Part shown: one piece after another, positions 7,525-16,961 of the stretch
Numbering within the stretch: the first letter of the stretch is position 1
How the letters are laid out: each line of letters begins with the position of its first letter
NCBI GenBank assembly: GCA_937911935.1
Contig: CALDQH010000083.1
Span: forward strand, 1 to 33,414
Length of the DNA stretch: 33,414 bases
Reading direction: 5' to 3'
Source of the DNA: an uncultured Bacteroidales bacterium
Lineage (GTDB): Bacteria > Bacteroidota > Bacteroidia > Bacteroidales > Paludibacteraceae
Translations under genes and position numbers: made by a program
Notes under the pieces: generated by a model
What the model saw: the letters and a program-made list of their open reading frames with translations, nothing else
The model's database searches: none
Told to the model about the DNA's origin: nothing

Positions 7525-10518
7525 TTATTGTACCATCACTTTTAAGGTTGCACCTTCTATTGATACCAAGTAAATACCAGCAGAATGTACAGGAATAATA
7601 GGATTGGTGCCGTTGTATAGAACACGACCATCCAAACTACGAACCGTAATCATTCTGTCTTCTGTATTGGTTACGAAAATAGTGCGTTCGTAAGCGTACA
7701 CATCTACATCTTGTGCAAAGATGTCTTCTATACCAACAGTAGTGGAACTACCATCCATTTGGTACAATTGTGCGTTTTTACAAATCAAGTCGTCTGTTTG
7801 GTTACCGGCTCCGCTATTCCCGTTGTTAAAGATAACGTTCCAGTTAGATGGTTGTCCGATAGTTTGATCAAAACAGAACTTAAATATACCATTACCCATG
7901 TTTTCACATGCTTTACCGGGCCATGCACCATTGATTTTTTCTGCGTCGCTTTCGCCAGCTCCGTACCATACATAGCAATGTACAGCACTCCAACCAGAGG
8001 GTGCTTGGAAGAATACGCATTGTTCGCCCGGTTTAATAACGGGTTTAGGAGTTGTAGGATCTGTATTTCCACCTGTGTTACCGCCTACACCTTCTCCTGC
8101 TTCACAATCACCTTCTGCAATGGTTTCAACCACAGTGCCAGCACTATTATACATAGCGCTCATTTTCAACCCTTTTAAGTCTCCTGTTTTTTGATTATCA
8201 CCACCTGCGTTGAATATAAAGTTATATCCTGTTAAATCCACATTCAAGGTTAACTTATAGTTTCCATTACCTAAGTTGGTCATTGCAGTACCAGGCCATC
8301 CACCTACAGCTTCACCACTGCCATCTTTCCAAATATAACAATTAATAGATTTTGCCCAATCACTTGGTTTTTGGAAGAAGATAGCATATTCACCTTTGGC
8401 TACACATGGTTCAATAGCAACATCTGGTTCACTAGATCCACCAGTTCCACCACCATTGTTGCCAGAATCTTCGCCTTCTGAACCATCGTATTCTGGTTGA
8501 CTTGGATTTACTGAAGCACTTCCGTAAAGATATTTACCATCTTTACCTACTTTTCCAGGAGCTTTAGTTTTATCAGTATCCAATACATATGCTCTCAAGT
8601 TACCTTTGCCAGAGCAAGAAACTGATAAAGAACCGCTTGTAACGTTTTTCACATCACCTGTAACCACATCGGTATATTTACCGTTTGGAATATTTGAGAA
8701 TGTTGCACCACCGCTAATAGTAACCAAACAGAATGAGTCTGTATTTTTATCGGTATAACGACGTTTGAATGCAAATGAACCATTACAACCATCGGTACTA
8801 TATTGACCTTTACGCAAAGCAGGTACTGCCATACGAATTTGGTTCAAGCGTTGGAAGTGAAGTGCTAATGGGTGATTCAAAGTTGCGTTAGCATTACCAG
8901 ATGCACTATATTCTGCAAAGTCTGTTGCAGTAATATCACCTTTGATGTAACCACCATAATAAGCACGACCTGTAGCAGATAGAGGACCATCAGGACCTTT
9001 GTCAATAGGAGCACCCTTCATAAATTGGATTTCTGAACCATAGTAGATACAAGGAATACCACGGAATGTAAACATCAATGAAGAGTTTTCAGCCCAAACA
9101 TCTTCATCTTGGTTGAAACGTACGCTTTCTGGTGCACCATCAGGAGCATAGTCATGAGAATCTACATACACTACGTTATAAGTAGCGTCGTTGTAATGTT
9201 TATCTCCAGATTTAACACCAAATGCTTCTGCTGCAGTTTTAAAGTTCCAGTGCATTGGGAAGTCAATTACACTGAAATTATTCCATTTAGAATAATCTGG
9301 TTGGTGATAGTTATTTCCACTTAAGAAAGCATTGTTAGAATTAGGTAAATTACTTTCACCAGCATAATCTGTAGCAGTTTTTTCTACAGAATTCATGTTT
9401 GTATGATTACCAAGCTCACCTTCCATTACTACAATGTTGTTCCAAGATGTTTCGCTGGTATCCCAAGCATAATCCTTAGTTTCTTTCCAAGTATAGAAAT
9501 AAGGAGAAGCATATTGGGTATTACGATACGTTACGTTACGTTCACGAGCACAAACCTCACCATACATAAAGAATGGTCCACCGTTGCGTTTAGCCTTGTA
9601 TTGTTCTGCTAACGCAGTAAATTGAGGCAAGAATGCTTTGTTAAAGGTCAAACGTGAGATGTGACCCGATGTGTCGATACGGAAACCATCCACACCCATT
9701 GCAATGAATTTACCATAGCATTCTACTAAATAATTAGTCACAGCTGGGTTTTCTGTATTTAAGTCCACGCAGTCACCTGCAATTTGACCATGCCAACGCG
9801 TATGATTATCCCAGTTAAAGTGAGCATAGTGGTGCCAATAGTTGTTTTTATCGTTGTTTTGACCTTGTGTATTCTTCATCTGTGTTAGACGAGAATCATA
9901 TTGTACACCTGATTTAAGAGACAAATAATTATCAGGTAATTTTCCGCCATCCTTTTTGGTAAAAGGAATCATACAAGCATTAATATCTGCTTGTTTAGAA
10001 ATGGTGGTATCGCGGGTAAACAATTTGCACAAATTAGCTTCACCAAAGTTACCAGTGTGGTTCAACACAATGTCAAGGATAATTTTCATGCCTTTTGCGT
10101 GAGCCGCATTGATTAGTTCTTGGAAACCTACACCTTTTGATTCGTAGCGGTGGTCAACCTTGCTAAAATCGTGCGCATGGTAACCATGATAGTCGTAACC
10201 CGATGCGTTTTCTACAATAGGCGTAATCCATACAGTAGTAAAGCCCATGGCTTTAATGTAGTCTAATTTTTCAATCAAACCTTTGAAGTCACCACGCCAA
10301 GGTGGGTCACCCGCATTGGCAGCTTGGTTATCCCAACATTGTACGTTGTTTGATTCATCTCCGTCAAAGAAACGAGTCGTCATTACAAAGTAAATAGACT
10401 CATCGCGGAAATCCGAGCGAGTTGCCTTATAGACATCGCCGTAGTTACTTGCTATAGCTGCTATGGCATTGCCAAACAGCATGATAGCCAGCAACAAGTA
10501 ATTTTTCCATTTTTTCAT
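7525..10518 (-). CDS. secreted GH13 alpha-amylase with two starch-binding modules and a type IX sorting domain
   Basis: Cleaves alpha-1,4-glucans outside the cell. The ATG at 10518 gives 997 residues and a clean signal peptide (MKKWKNYLLLAIMLF, then GNAIAAIA); the longer frame from 10563 would bury it. No lipobox Cys follows, so this is not a SusG-type lipoprotein. GH13 motifs: DIVLNH at 149-154, GFRID with nucleophile Asp282, YGEV with acid/base Glu321, and SHD at 454-456. After a Gly/Ser-rich linker come two related modules (about 710-805 and 830-925), each with FFQ-P-S-W, YVW/YIW and WPG signatures, resembling CBM26-type starch binding. The last 65 residues (ITVRSLDGRVLYNG ... GIYLVSIEG) resemble a type A type IX secretion sorting domain. 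The promoter carries a 35-bp direct repeat. Confidence 0.93.
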   Translation of the reverse strand: MKKWKNYLLLAIMLFGNAIAAIASNYGDVYKATRSDFRDESIYFVMTTRFFDGDESNNVQCWDNQAANAGDPPWRGDFKGLIEKLDYIKAMGFTTVWITPIVENASGYDYHGYHAHDFSKVDHRYESKGVGFQELINAAHAKGMKIILDIVLNHTGNFGEANLCKLFTRDTTISKQADINACMIPFTKKDGGKLPDNYLSLKSGVQYDSRLTQMKNTQGQNNDKNNYWHHYAHFNWDNHTRWHGQIAGDCVDLNTENPAVTNYLVECYGKFIAMGVDGFRIDTSGHISRLTFNKAFLPQFTALAEQYKAKRNGGPFFMYGEVCARERNVTYRNTQYASPYFYTWKETKDYAWDTSETSWNNIVVMEGELGNHTNMNSVEKTATDYAGESNLPNSNNAFLSGNNYHQPDYSKWNNFSVIDFPMHWNFKTAAEAFGVKSGDKHYNDATYNVVYVDSHDYAPDGAPESVRFNQDEDVWAENSSLMFTFRGIPCIYYGSEIQFMKGAPIDKGPDGPLSATGRAYYGGYIKGDITATDFAEYSASGNANATLNHPLALHFQRLNQIRMAVPALRKGQYSTDGCNGSFAFKRRYTDKNTDSFCLVTISGGATFSNIPNGKYTDVVTGDVKNVTSGSLSVSCSGKGNLRAYVLDTDKTKAPGKVGKDGKYLYGSASVNPSQPEYDGSEGEDSGNNGGGTGGSSEPDVAIEPCVAKGEYAIFFQKPSDWAKSINCYIWKDGSGEAVGGWPGTAMTNLGNGNYKLTLNVDLTGYNFIFNAGGDNQKTGDLKGLKMSAMYNSAGTVVETIAEGDCEAGEGVGGNTGGNTDPTTPKPVIKPGEQCVFFQAPSGWSAVHCYVWYGAGESDAEKINGAWPGKACENMGNGIFKFCFDQTIGQPSNWNVIFNNGNSGAGNQTDDLICKNAQLYQMDGSSTTVGIEDIFAQDVDVYAYERTIFVTNTEDRMITVRSLDGRVLYNGTNPIIPVHSAGIYLVSIEGATLKVMVQ

Positions 10519-10570
10519 AAGTAAATAATTTAGGTAATGTTGTGAATAATTTTGGAAAGTCAAAATTGAC

Positions 10571-10578
10571 CAAAATTA
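10571..10578 (-). promoter_or_regulatory. -7 box of the amylase promoter
   Basis: TAATTTTG on the minus strand fits TAnnTTTG. No TTTG is found at the -33 position; that place is taken by the first copy of the direct repeat at 10584-10659. This would fit a promoter needing an activator. The leader would be about 45 bases. Confidence 0.45.
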
Positions 10579-10583
10579 AACAT

Positions 10584-10659
10584 AAAATTAATAAAATACC
10601 GTTTTTAACACATTAAAAAAACAAAAAATTAATAAAATACCGCTTTTAATACGTTAAAA
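10584..10659 (+). repeat. 35-bp imperfect direct repeat, candidate operator
   Basis: Copy 1 at 10584-10618 and copy 2 at 10625-10659 differ at only three of 35 positions and start 41 bases apart, about four helical turns. The core is AATAAAATACCG(T/C)TTTTAA. It lies just upstream of the amylase -7 box and well upstream of the ftsK promoter, as expected for tandem sites of a transcription activator. Confidence 0.75.
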
Positions 10660-10711
10660 CTACGTTTTTTTTGAATAACTAATTTGTTGAAAATCTCTCA
10701 CTTGTTTATTA

Positions 10712-10741
10712 GGTATAACTCAAAGATATTTGTTACCTTTG
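10712..10741 (+). promoter_or_regulatory. ftsK promoter
   Basis: TTG at 10712-10714, 19 bases, then TACCTTTG at 10734-10741. The start would be near 10748, downstream of the ATG at 10743. This argues that translation begins at 10770 instead. Confidence 0.55.
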
Positions 10742-10769
10742 CGTGAAAATTAGGATCACTCTGTCTGAT

Positions 10770-13220
10770 ATGGCAAAAAAACAACGAAACAACAAGGTAG
10801 ATTTATCTGCGGTAAAGGCATTTTTTCAGAATGAAAAAACACGCATTATCACTGGTATTATCTTGTTAGTGGTCAGTTTTTATGTATTGGCATCGTTGTT
10901 ATCATTCTTATTATCAGGCGATCACGATTACAACTTACTCTACCACTCCTTGGCAGACATCAATGCCGAAAATCTCACCTATTCGAATGCGGGTAGTTCT
11001 TTAGGAGCGAAAATAGCCAATATCTTTATCAACCAATGGTTTGGTATTTCTACCTTGCTATGGCCCTTGTTTTTAGGAGTTGTTAGTATCAAACTATTAC
11101 ACCCCACTTTGCAGATTTCGCTAACTAAAGGGCTTATTTCTACGCTCTTTTTTACGATATGGATTTCCATTTTCATGGCATTAGCATTGCCTATGATACC
11201 CTCTCTGCCCTATTTGCAATTGGGAGGAGTGCACGGAAATGAAATCGTTTTGTTGTCGCAACAATCCGTAGGTACATTAGGTTTATCGCTGTTATTACTA
11301 ACCACGCTGCTCATTTATTGCGTAATTGGTTTTGTCGGCATTTATCATCGAATGGTTCAAACTATAACTGGATGGTTCTCTCGTAAAAAACAAAATCCTA
11401 CTATCTCTGCCCAAGAATCGGTCGATACGGTTACAAGCAACGAAGATAATTCGGACGATATCGAACTCATCGACATCAACGATTTGTCCAATCCTGATGC
11501 CGCATGCGATTATCAAAGTGAACAAGACGAAATGCTTCCTTTAGAAGAGGATGAGGAAGAAGAAATAGAAACAATAGAACCTGTTGCTCAAAACAACGAG
11601 ATTCCTTTTGAAGTAACCAATCCTACTCCAGCTGAACCGTTAGCAGATCCGATGGACGAAATTGGTTTTGAGGTAACTCAAGGCACAGACGAAGGCTCAA
11701 CATTGGTAGAACAATATGGTCCGTACGACCCTACCTTGGACTTGCCACACTACAAATTCCCAACCTTCGATTTGCTTAAAAAATTTGACACAACAGCCAA
11801 AATAGATGCCGAAGAACAACAAGCTAACAAAGAACGCATCATTCGTACGCTTCAAAACTACGGCATCGGTATCAAAGAAATTAAGGCAACCGTTGGTCCT
11901 ACCATAACCTTGTACGAAATTGTACCTGCCGATGGCATTCGTATTTCGCGCATTCGTAACTTAGGCGACGATATCGCTCTTAGTTTATCTGCCATTGGTA
12001 TCCGTATTATTGCGCCTATTCCTGGCAAAGGAACCATCGGTATTGAGGTGCCCAACAAACATGCACAAATCGTGCCCATGCAATCGCTATTGGCTTCTAA
12101 AAAATACCAAGAAACCACGTTCGATTTGCCAATTGCCATTGGTAAGACCATTACAGACGAGGTATTTATGGTCGATTTAGCCAAACTTCCTCACTTGTTA
12201 GTAGCAGGTGCTACAGGTCAAGGAAAGTCCGTTGGACTCAATGCGATTGTAACATCTTTGCTTTACAAAAAACACCCTTCGCAACTTAAACTTATCTTAG
12301 TTGACCCTAAAAAAGTAGAGTTTAGTATCTATAGTGGACTCGAAAAACACTTTTTGGCGAAACTACCCGAAAACGAAGATGCCATCATTACCGATGTTAA
12401 TAAGGTAGTACAAACCCTTAATTCGGTATGCAAGGAAATGGACGACCGTAACGACTTATTCAAAAAAGCTCACGTTCGTAATATCAAAGAATACAACGAG
12501 AAATTTATTAACCGCAAACTAAACCCCGAAAACGGGCATCGTTACCTACCTTATATAGTAGTAATCATTGACGAGTTTGCTGACCTTATTATGACAGCTG
12601 GCAAAGAGGTAGAAATGCCCATTGCACGTATTGCTCAACTGGCACGTGCAGCTGGTATTCATGCTATTATAGCAACTCAACGTCCAGCAGCCAATATCAT
12701 TACGGGTAATATCAAAGCCAACTTCCCGGGTCGTATGGCTTTCCGTGTAGCATCGCAAATTGACTCACGTACCATTTTGGATGCCCCTGGTGCAAACCAA
12801 CTAATTGGTCGTGGCGACTTGTTGTTTTTACAAGGAAGCGATTTGGTGCGTGTACAATGCGCCTTTATCGATACACCCGAAATTGAGCAAATTTGTTCTT
12901 ATATTGGCGAGCAACAAGGTTATCCACAACCCTTTGCCCTACCCGAGGTAGAAATGAGCAACGGTGATACCGATATGAAAGGGGTTGATATGACCAAACG
13001 CGACCCCATGTTCGACGAGGTTGCTCGTATGGTTGTGCTCAGTCAATCTGGTTCTACCTCTATGATTCAGCGCAAATTCTCTATTGGTTTTAACCGTGCA
13101 GGTCGCATCATGGATCAATTAGAGGCAGCAGGCATTGTAGGCGGTGCAGATGGCAGTAAATCACGCCAAGTATTGGTACAAGACGAAATACAACTAGACA
13201 GATTATTAGAAACTTTATAA
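10770..13220 (+). CDS. ftsK: DNA translocase FtsK/SpoIIIE family
   Basis: A membrane-anchored ATPase that pumps chromosome ends through the division septum. With the ATG at 10770 (chosen because the promoter -7 box ends at 10741) it has 816 residues. Hydrophobic spans lie at about 25-50, 90-110, 120-145 and 165-190. An acidic linker follows at about 215-330, holding two similar segments (IPFEVTNPT, IGFEVTQGT). The motor has Walker A GATGQGKS at about 480-487 and Walker B VVIIDEFADL near 596-605. The C-terminal gamma domain (SGSTSMIQRKFSIGFNRAGR) is the winged helix that reads KOPS-type sites. glyA starts 13 bases after the stop, so ftsK-glyA-prs may be one transcript. Confidence 0.95.
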   Translation: MAKKQRNNKVDLSAVKAFFQNEKTRIITGIILLVVSFYVLASLLSFLLSGDHDYNLLYHSLADINAENLTYSNAGSSLGAKIANIFINQWFGISTLLWPLFLGVVSIKLLHPTLQISLTKGLISTLFFTIWISIFMALALPMIPSLPYLQLGGVHGNEIVLLSQQSVGTLGLSLLLLTTLLIYCVIGFVGIYHRMVQTITGWFSRKKQNPTISAQESVDTVTSNEDNSDDIELIDINDLSNPDAACDYQSEQDEMLPLEEDEEEEIETIEPVAQNNEIPFEVTNPTPAEPLADPMDEIGFEVTQGTDEGSTLVEQYGPYDPTLDLPHYKFPTFDLLKKFDTTAKIDAEEQQANKERIIRTLQNYGIGIKEIKATVGPTITLYEIVPADGIRISRIRNLGDDIALSLSAIGIRIIAPIPGKGTIGIEVPNKHAQIVPMQSLLASKKYQETTFDLPIAIGKTITDEVFMVDLAKLPHLLVAGATGQGKSVGLNAIVTSLLYKKHPSQLKLILVDPKKVEFSIYSGLEKHFLAKLPENEDAIITDVNKVVQTLNSVCKEMDDRNDLFKKAHVRNIKEYNEKFINRKLNPENGHRYLPYIVVIIDEFADLIMTAGKEVEMPIARIAQLARAAGIHAIIATQRPAANIITGNIKANFPGRMAFRVASQIDSRTILDAPGANQLIGRGDLLFLQGSDLVRVQCAFIDTPEIEQICSYIGEQQGYPQPFALPEVEMSNGDTDMKGVDMTKRDPMFDEVARMVVLSQSGSTSMIQRKFSIGFNRAGRIMDQLEAAGIVGGADGSKSRQVLVQDEIQLDRLLETL

Positions 13221-13233
13221 ATATCCACAATTT

Positions 13234-14514
13234 ATGAAAAGAGACAACGTCATTTTTGACATCATCGACAGAGAACGTCAACGTCAATTAAAAGGTATTG
13301 AGTTGATTGCTTCCGAAAACTTTGTTAGCGACCAAGTAATGGAAGCTATGGGTTCTTGCTTAACCAATAAATATGCCGAAGGTTACCCTGGCAAACGTTA
13401 CTATGGCGGTTGCGAGGTAGTTGACGAAAGCGAACAATTGGCTATCGATCGCCTAAAAGAAATTTTTGGTGCTTGCTGGGCAAACGTACAACCCCACTCT
13501 GGTGCACAAGCCAATGCAGCTGTATTTTTGGCTGTTTTGAATCCTGGCGACAAATTTATGGGTCTTAACTTGGCTCACGGTGGTCACCTTTCGCACGGTT
13601 CGTTGGTAAACTCATCGGGTATCATTTATACTCCATGCGAATACAACTTAAACGAAGCTACTGGTCGTGTTGATTATGATCAAATGGAAGAAGTTGCCTT
13701 GCGCGAAAAACCCAAAATGATTATTGGTGGTGGTTCTGCCTACTCGCGCGAATGGGATTACAAACGCATGCGTGAAATTGCAGACAAAGTAGGTGCTATT
13801 TTGTTGGTTGACATGGCTCACCCTGCTGGTTTGATCGCTGCTGGTTTGTTGGACAACCCACTAAAATATGCTCACATCGTAACTTCAACCACCCACAAAA
13901 CATTGCGTGGTCCTCGTGGTGGCGTTATCATGATGGGTCAAGACTTCCCTAACCCTAAAGGCGTAAAAACTCCTAAAGGCGAAGTAAAAATGATGTCGGC
14001 TTGCTTGGATTCTGCCGTATTCCCTGGTATCCAAGGTGGTCCACTAGAACACGTTATTGCTGCTAAAGCAGTTGCCTTTGGCGAATGCTTGCAACCTGAA
14101 TACAAACAATACCAAATTCAAGTTCAAAAGAATGCTGCTAAATTGGCAGAAGAGTTGATTAAACGTGGCTTCAAGATTGTATCGGACGGTACTGACAACC
14201 ACTCTATGTTGGTTGACTTGCGCACCAAATATCCTGATTTGACGGGTAAAGTAGCCGAAAAAGCATTGGTTGCTGCAGACATCACCTGTAACAAAAATAT
14301 GGTTCCATTCGATTCTCGTTCTGCTTTCCAAACATCGGGTATTCGTTTGGGTACACCAGCTATTACCACTCGTGGTGCAAAAGAAGACTTAATGGTAATC
14401 ATTGCCGAAATGATCGAAGAAGTTTTATCGAATGCAGAAAACGAAGAAGTAATTGCAAAAGTTCGTGCTCGTGTAAACGACATTATGAAAGATTATCCTC
14501 TATTTGCTTACTAA
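13234..14514 (+). CDS. glyA: serine hydroxymethyltransferase
   Basis: A PLP enzyme that converts serine and tetrahydrofolate to glycine and 5,10-methylene-tetrahydrofolate, supplying one-carbon units. Its 426 residues match the usual bacterial length. The PLP lysine is Lys222 in STTHKTLRGPRGG. The N-terminal ELIASENFVS and KYAEGYPGKRYYGGCEVVD are near-invariant family signatures. It sits 13 bases after ftsK and 21 before prs on the same strand. One-carbon units and PRPP both feed purine synthesis, which makes the pairing with prs sensible. It uses many C-ending codons compatible with high expression. Confidence 0.97.
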   Translation: MKRDNVIFDIIDRERQRQLKGIELIASENFVSDQVMEAMGSCLTNKYAEGYPGKRYYGGCEVVDESEQLAIDRLKEIFGACWANVQPHSGAQANAAVFLAVLNPGDKFMGLNLAHGGHLSHGSLVNSSGIIYTPCEYNLNEATGRVDYDQMEEVALREKPKMIIGGGSAYSREWDYKRMREIADKVGAILLVDMAHPAGLIAAGLLDNPLKYAHIVTSTTHKTLRGPRGGVIMMGQDFPNPKGVKTPKGEVKMMSACLDSAVFPGIQGGPLEHVIAAKAVAFGECLQPEYKQYQIQVQKNAAKLAEELIKRGFKIVSDGTDNHSMLVDLRTKYPDLTGKVAEKALVAADITCNKNMVPFDSRSAFQTSGIRLGTPAITTRGAKEDLMVIIAEMIEEVLSNAENEEVIAKVRARVNDIMKDYPLFAY

Positions 14515-14535
14515 TTAATAAATCAACAATAAACT

Positions 14536-15474
14536 ATGAATACTCCAGCTCCATTTAAAGTATTTTCGGGTACCAAATCGAGATACATGGCCGAAAAAGT
14601 TTGCGAAAAATTGGGTTGCCCATTGGGTAATATGAACATCCAATATTTTGCAGACGGCGAATTTGTAGTATCGTACGAAGAATCGATTCGTGGTTGCGAA
14701 GTTTACTTGGTACAATCTACTTTCCCTAATTCTGATAACTTGTTAGAACTTTTGTTGATGATTGATGCAGCTAAACGTGCATCGGCTCGCAAAGTAATCC
14801 CTGTTATCCCCTACTTTGGTTGGGCTCGTCAAGACCGCAAAGACAAACCACGTGTTTCGATTGGTGCTAAATTAATTGCTGATTTATTGAGTACAGCCGG
14901 TATCGACCGTGTTATTACCTTAGACTTACACGCTGACCAAATTCAAGGTTTCTTTGATGTACCTGTTGATCACTTGTTGGCTTCGTCTATTTTCTTGCCC
15001 TACATTCAATCGATGAAATTAGAAGACTTGGTAATTGCATCGCCCGACGTAGGTGGTTCTAAACGTGCAAGTTCTTACGCTAAATACTTAGGTGTAGATT
15101 TGGTATTGTGCCACAAACAACGTGCTAAAGCCAACGTAGTAGAATCCATGAAAATCATTGGCGACGTTCAAGGCAAAAACGTTATTATCCTTGACGATAT
15201 GGTAGATACCGCAGGTACCATTACCAAAGCTGCCGACTTGATGATTGAAAATGGTGCTCTTTCGGTTCGCGCCTTTGCATCGCACGGTGTACTATCAGAC
15301 CCTGCTACCGAACGTATCGAAAAATCAAAACTTACCGCTATTTACTTTACCGATTCAATTCCTTTGAAAAAAGAAAGCGAAAAGATCAAAGTGTTAAGCG
15401 TTGCCGATTTGATTGCCAATACCATTATCAACGTAAATACCAACAAATCCATTAGCTCAAGCTACTTAGTGTAA
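14536..15474 (+). CDS. prs: ribose-phosphate pyrophosphokinase (PRPP synthetase)
   Basis: Transfers pyrophosphate from ATP to ribose 5-phosphate, giving PRPP for purine, pyrimidine, histidine and NAD synthesis. The 312-residue class I enzyme shows the ATP-binding region FGWARQDRKDKPR at about 94-106, the metal/ATP site DLHADQIQGFF at 130-140, and the PRPP loop VIILDDMVDTAGTI at 216-229. It is the last gene of the ftsK-glyA-prs group; a hairpin of inverted heptamers follows the stop and may act as a terminator or processing site. Confidence 0.97.
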   Translation: MNTPAPFKVFSGTKSRYMAEKVCEKLGCPLGNMNIQYFADGEFVVSYEESIRGCEVYLVQSTFPNSDNLLELLLMIDAAKRASARKVIPVIPYFGWARQDRKDKPRVSIGAKLIADLLSTAGIDRVITLDLHADQIQGFFDVPVDHLLASSIFLPYIQSMKLEDLVIASPDVGGSKRASSYAKYLGVDLVLCHKQRAKANVVESMKIIGDVQGKNVIILDDMVDTAGTITKAADLMIENGALSVRAFASHGVLSDPATERIEKSKLTAIYFTDSIPLKKESEKIKVLSVADLIANTIINVNTNKSISSSYLV

Positions 15475-15483
15475 CGGATAGTT

Positions 15484-15541
15484 GAGAAAGGAGAAATGAG
15501 AAATAGTTGTTTTCATTCTCCTTTCTCCTTTATCAATTCTC
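15484..15541 (+). repeat. inverted pair of purine-rich heptamer arrays, hairpin
   Basis: Three 7-base units at 15484-15504 (GAGAAAG, GAGAAAT, GAGAAAT) and four inverted units at 15514-15541, which read on the complement as GAGAATT, GATAAAG, GAGAAAG, GAGAATG. Segment 15487-15502 pairs with 15516-15531 with one mismatch in 16. Same design as the GTCACTA-type arrays, but a different unit sequence. It fills the gap between prs and the methyltransferase gene. Confidence 0.85.
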
Positions 15542-15551
15542 ATTTAAATAA

Positions 15552-16961
15552 ATGTCTCGTAAAAAACCACTCCCTATATTAGAGGATATTCTTATTACCG
15601 ATGTAGCAGCCGAGGGTAAAGCTTTGGCTCGCTACAACGATATGGTTGTTTTTGTTCCTTTTGCAGTGCCTGGAGATATTGTGGATATTCAGCTTTGCAA
15701 AAAGAAAAAAAGTTATGCCGAAGGTAAGGTAATTGCCTACAAAAAATACTCGGAGGTACGCTGCCAGCCTATTTGTTCGCAGTTTGGAACCTGTGGAGGC
15801 TGTAAATGGCAACACCTACCCTACAGCGAACAACTTAAATACAAACAACAACAAGTAGAAGACAACTTAACCCGTATTGGTAAAATAGAATTACCTGCTA
15901 TTCAACCCATTTTGGGATCGAAAGAAACGGAAGGTTATCGTAATAAGTTAGAATTTACCTTCTCTAATAAGGCGTGGTTAACTTACGAAGCATTAAAAAC
16001 GGTCGATCCTACGGCACCCCGTAATGCAGTTGGTTTTCATATACCTGGTTGTTTCGATAAGGTTTTACACATTGACAAATGTCATTTGCAGGACGATATT
16101 ACCAATCAAATAAGAAACAGCATACACGCCTATTGCCAAGAAAATGGTATTTCGTACTACGATTTGCGAGCACAGCAAGGTATGATGCGTACTTTGATTG
16201 TACGTAATGCAATGACTACAAACCAGTTAATGGTTATTGTCGTATTCGCCGAAAAAGACGAAGCTGTTTGGGAAGGCGTTTTAAACCACATTGCCACCAA
16301 CTTTCCGCAAATTACCTCGCTGTTGTACATTTTAAACCAAAAATGCAACGACACCATTGGCGACCAAGAAGTAATGGTGTACAAAGGCAACGACCATATC
16401 ATCGAAACCATGGAAGACTTACGTTTTAAAGTAGGTCCTAAATCGTTCTATCAAACCAATACGCATCAGGCATACGAATTATATAGCGTAGCACGCAACT
16501 TTGCAGGATTAACAGGCAACGAATTGGTGTACGACCTATATACTGGCACGGGTACCATTGCCAACTTTGTGGCTAAAAAAGCGCGCCAAGTGATTGGTAT
16601 TGAGTATGTTCCAGAAGCAATCGAAGATGCCAAAGTAAATGCAGAGTTGAATGGATTAGACAACCTGCTTTTCTATGCCGGCGACATGAAAAACATCCTA
16701 ACCAATGATTTCATTGCTGAGCATGGTAAACCCGATGTGATAATTACAGACCCTCCTCGTGCTGGTATGCACGAAGATGTTATCCATGTAATTTTGAATG
16801 CTGCCCCCCAAAAAATAGTGTACGTTAGCTGTAACCCTGCTACCCAAGCACGCGATCTTGCCCTACTTGATGCTCACTATAAGGTTGAAGCCGTTCAACC
16901 CGTTGATATGTTCCCACACACGCATCACGTAGAAAATGTCGTTTTATTATCGCTTCGCTAG
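15552..16961 (+). CDS. rlmD: 23S rRNA (uracil-5-)-methyltransferase, RlmD/RumA family
   Basis: SAM-dependent enzyme making 5-methyluridine in RNA. The 469-residue protein has an N-terminal TRAM domain (about 8-65) that binds RNA. An iron-sulfur cluster site is formed by Cys75, Cys81, Cys84 (CSQFGTCGGC) and probably Cys177 (DKCHL). The SAM-binding fold carries VYDLYTGTGTIANFVA at about 328-343. The DPPRAG motif is present, and the catalytic Cys427 sits in VSCNPATQARDL. The iron-sulfur motif separates it from TrmA. RlmC/RlmD/RlmCD specificity cannot be read from sequence. The stop codon directly abuts the heptamer array at 16961. Confidence 0.9.
   Translation: MSRKKPLPILEDILITDVAAEGKALARYNDMVVFVPFAVPGDIVDIQLCKKKKSYAEGKVIAYKKYSEVRCQPICSQFGTCGGCKWQHLPYSEQLKYKQQQVEDNLTRIGKIELPAIQPILGSKETEGYRNKLEFTFSNKAWLTYEALKTVDPTAPRNAVGFHIPGCFDKVLHIDKCHLQDDITNQIRNSIHAYCQENGISYYDLRAQQGMMRTLIVRNAMTTNQLMVIVVFAEKDEAVWEGVLNHIATNFPQITSLLYILNQKCNDTIGDQEVMVYKGNDHIIETMEDLRFKVGPKSFYQTNTHQAYELYSVARNFAGLTGNELVYDLYTGTGTIANFVAKKARQVIGIEYVPEAIEDAKVNAELNGLDNLLFYAGDMKNILTNDFIAEHGKPDVIITDPPRAGMHEDVIHVILNAAPQKIVYVSCNPATQARDLALLDAHYKVEAVQPVDMFPHTHHVENVVLLSLR

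Noticed and set aside
7711..8178. 155-residue reading frame opposite the amylase
   Set aside because: It lies inside the starch-binding modules on the other strand and has no recognisable domain; a shadow of a long real gene.
10519..10563. Longer amylase start at 10563
   Set aside because: It places 15 polar residues before the signal peptide; the ATG at 10518 gives a normal Lys-Lys then hydrophobic signal.
10743..10769. Upstream ATG for ftsK adding nine residues
   Set aside because: The promoter -7 box ends at 10741, so the transcript would start after this ATG; the ATG at 10770 begins the family-like N-terminus.
11578..11700. Internal repeat in ftsK linker (IPFEVTNPT and IGFEVTQGT) as a functional motif
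   Set aside because: Only two short similar segments in a low-complexity acidic linker; not enough to claim a repeat domain.
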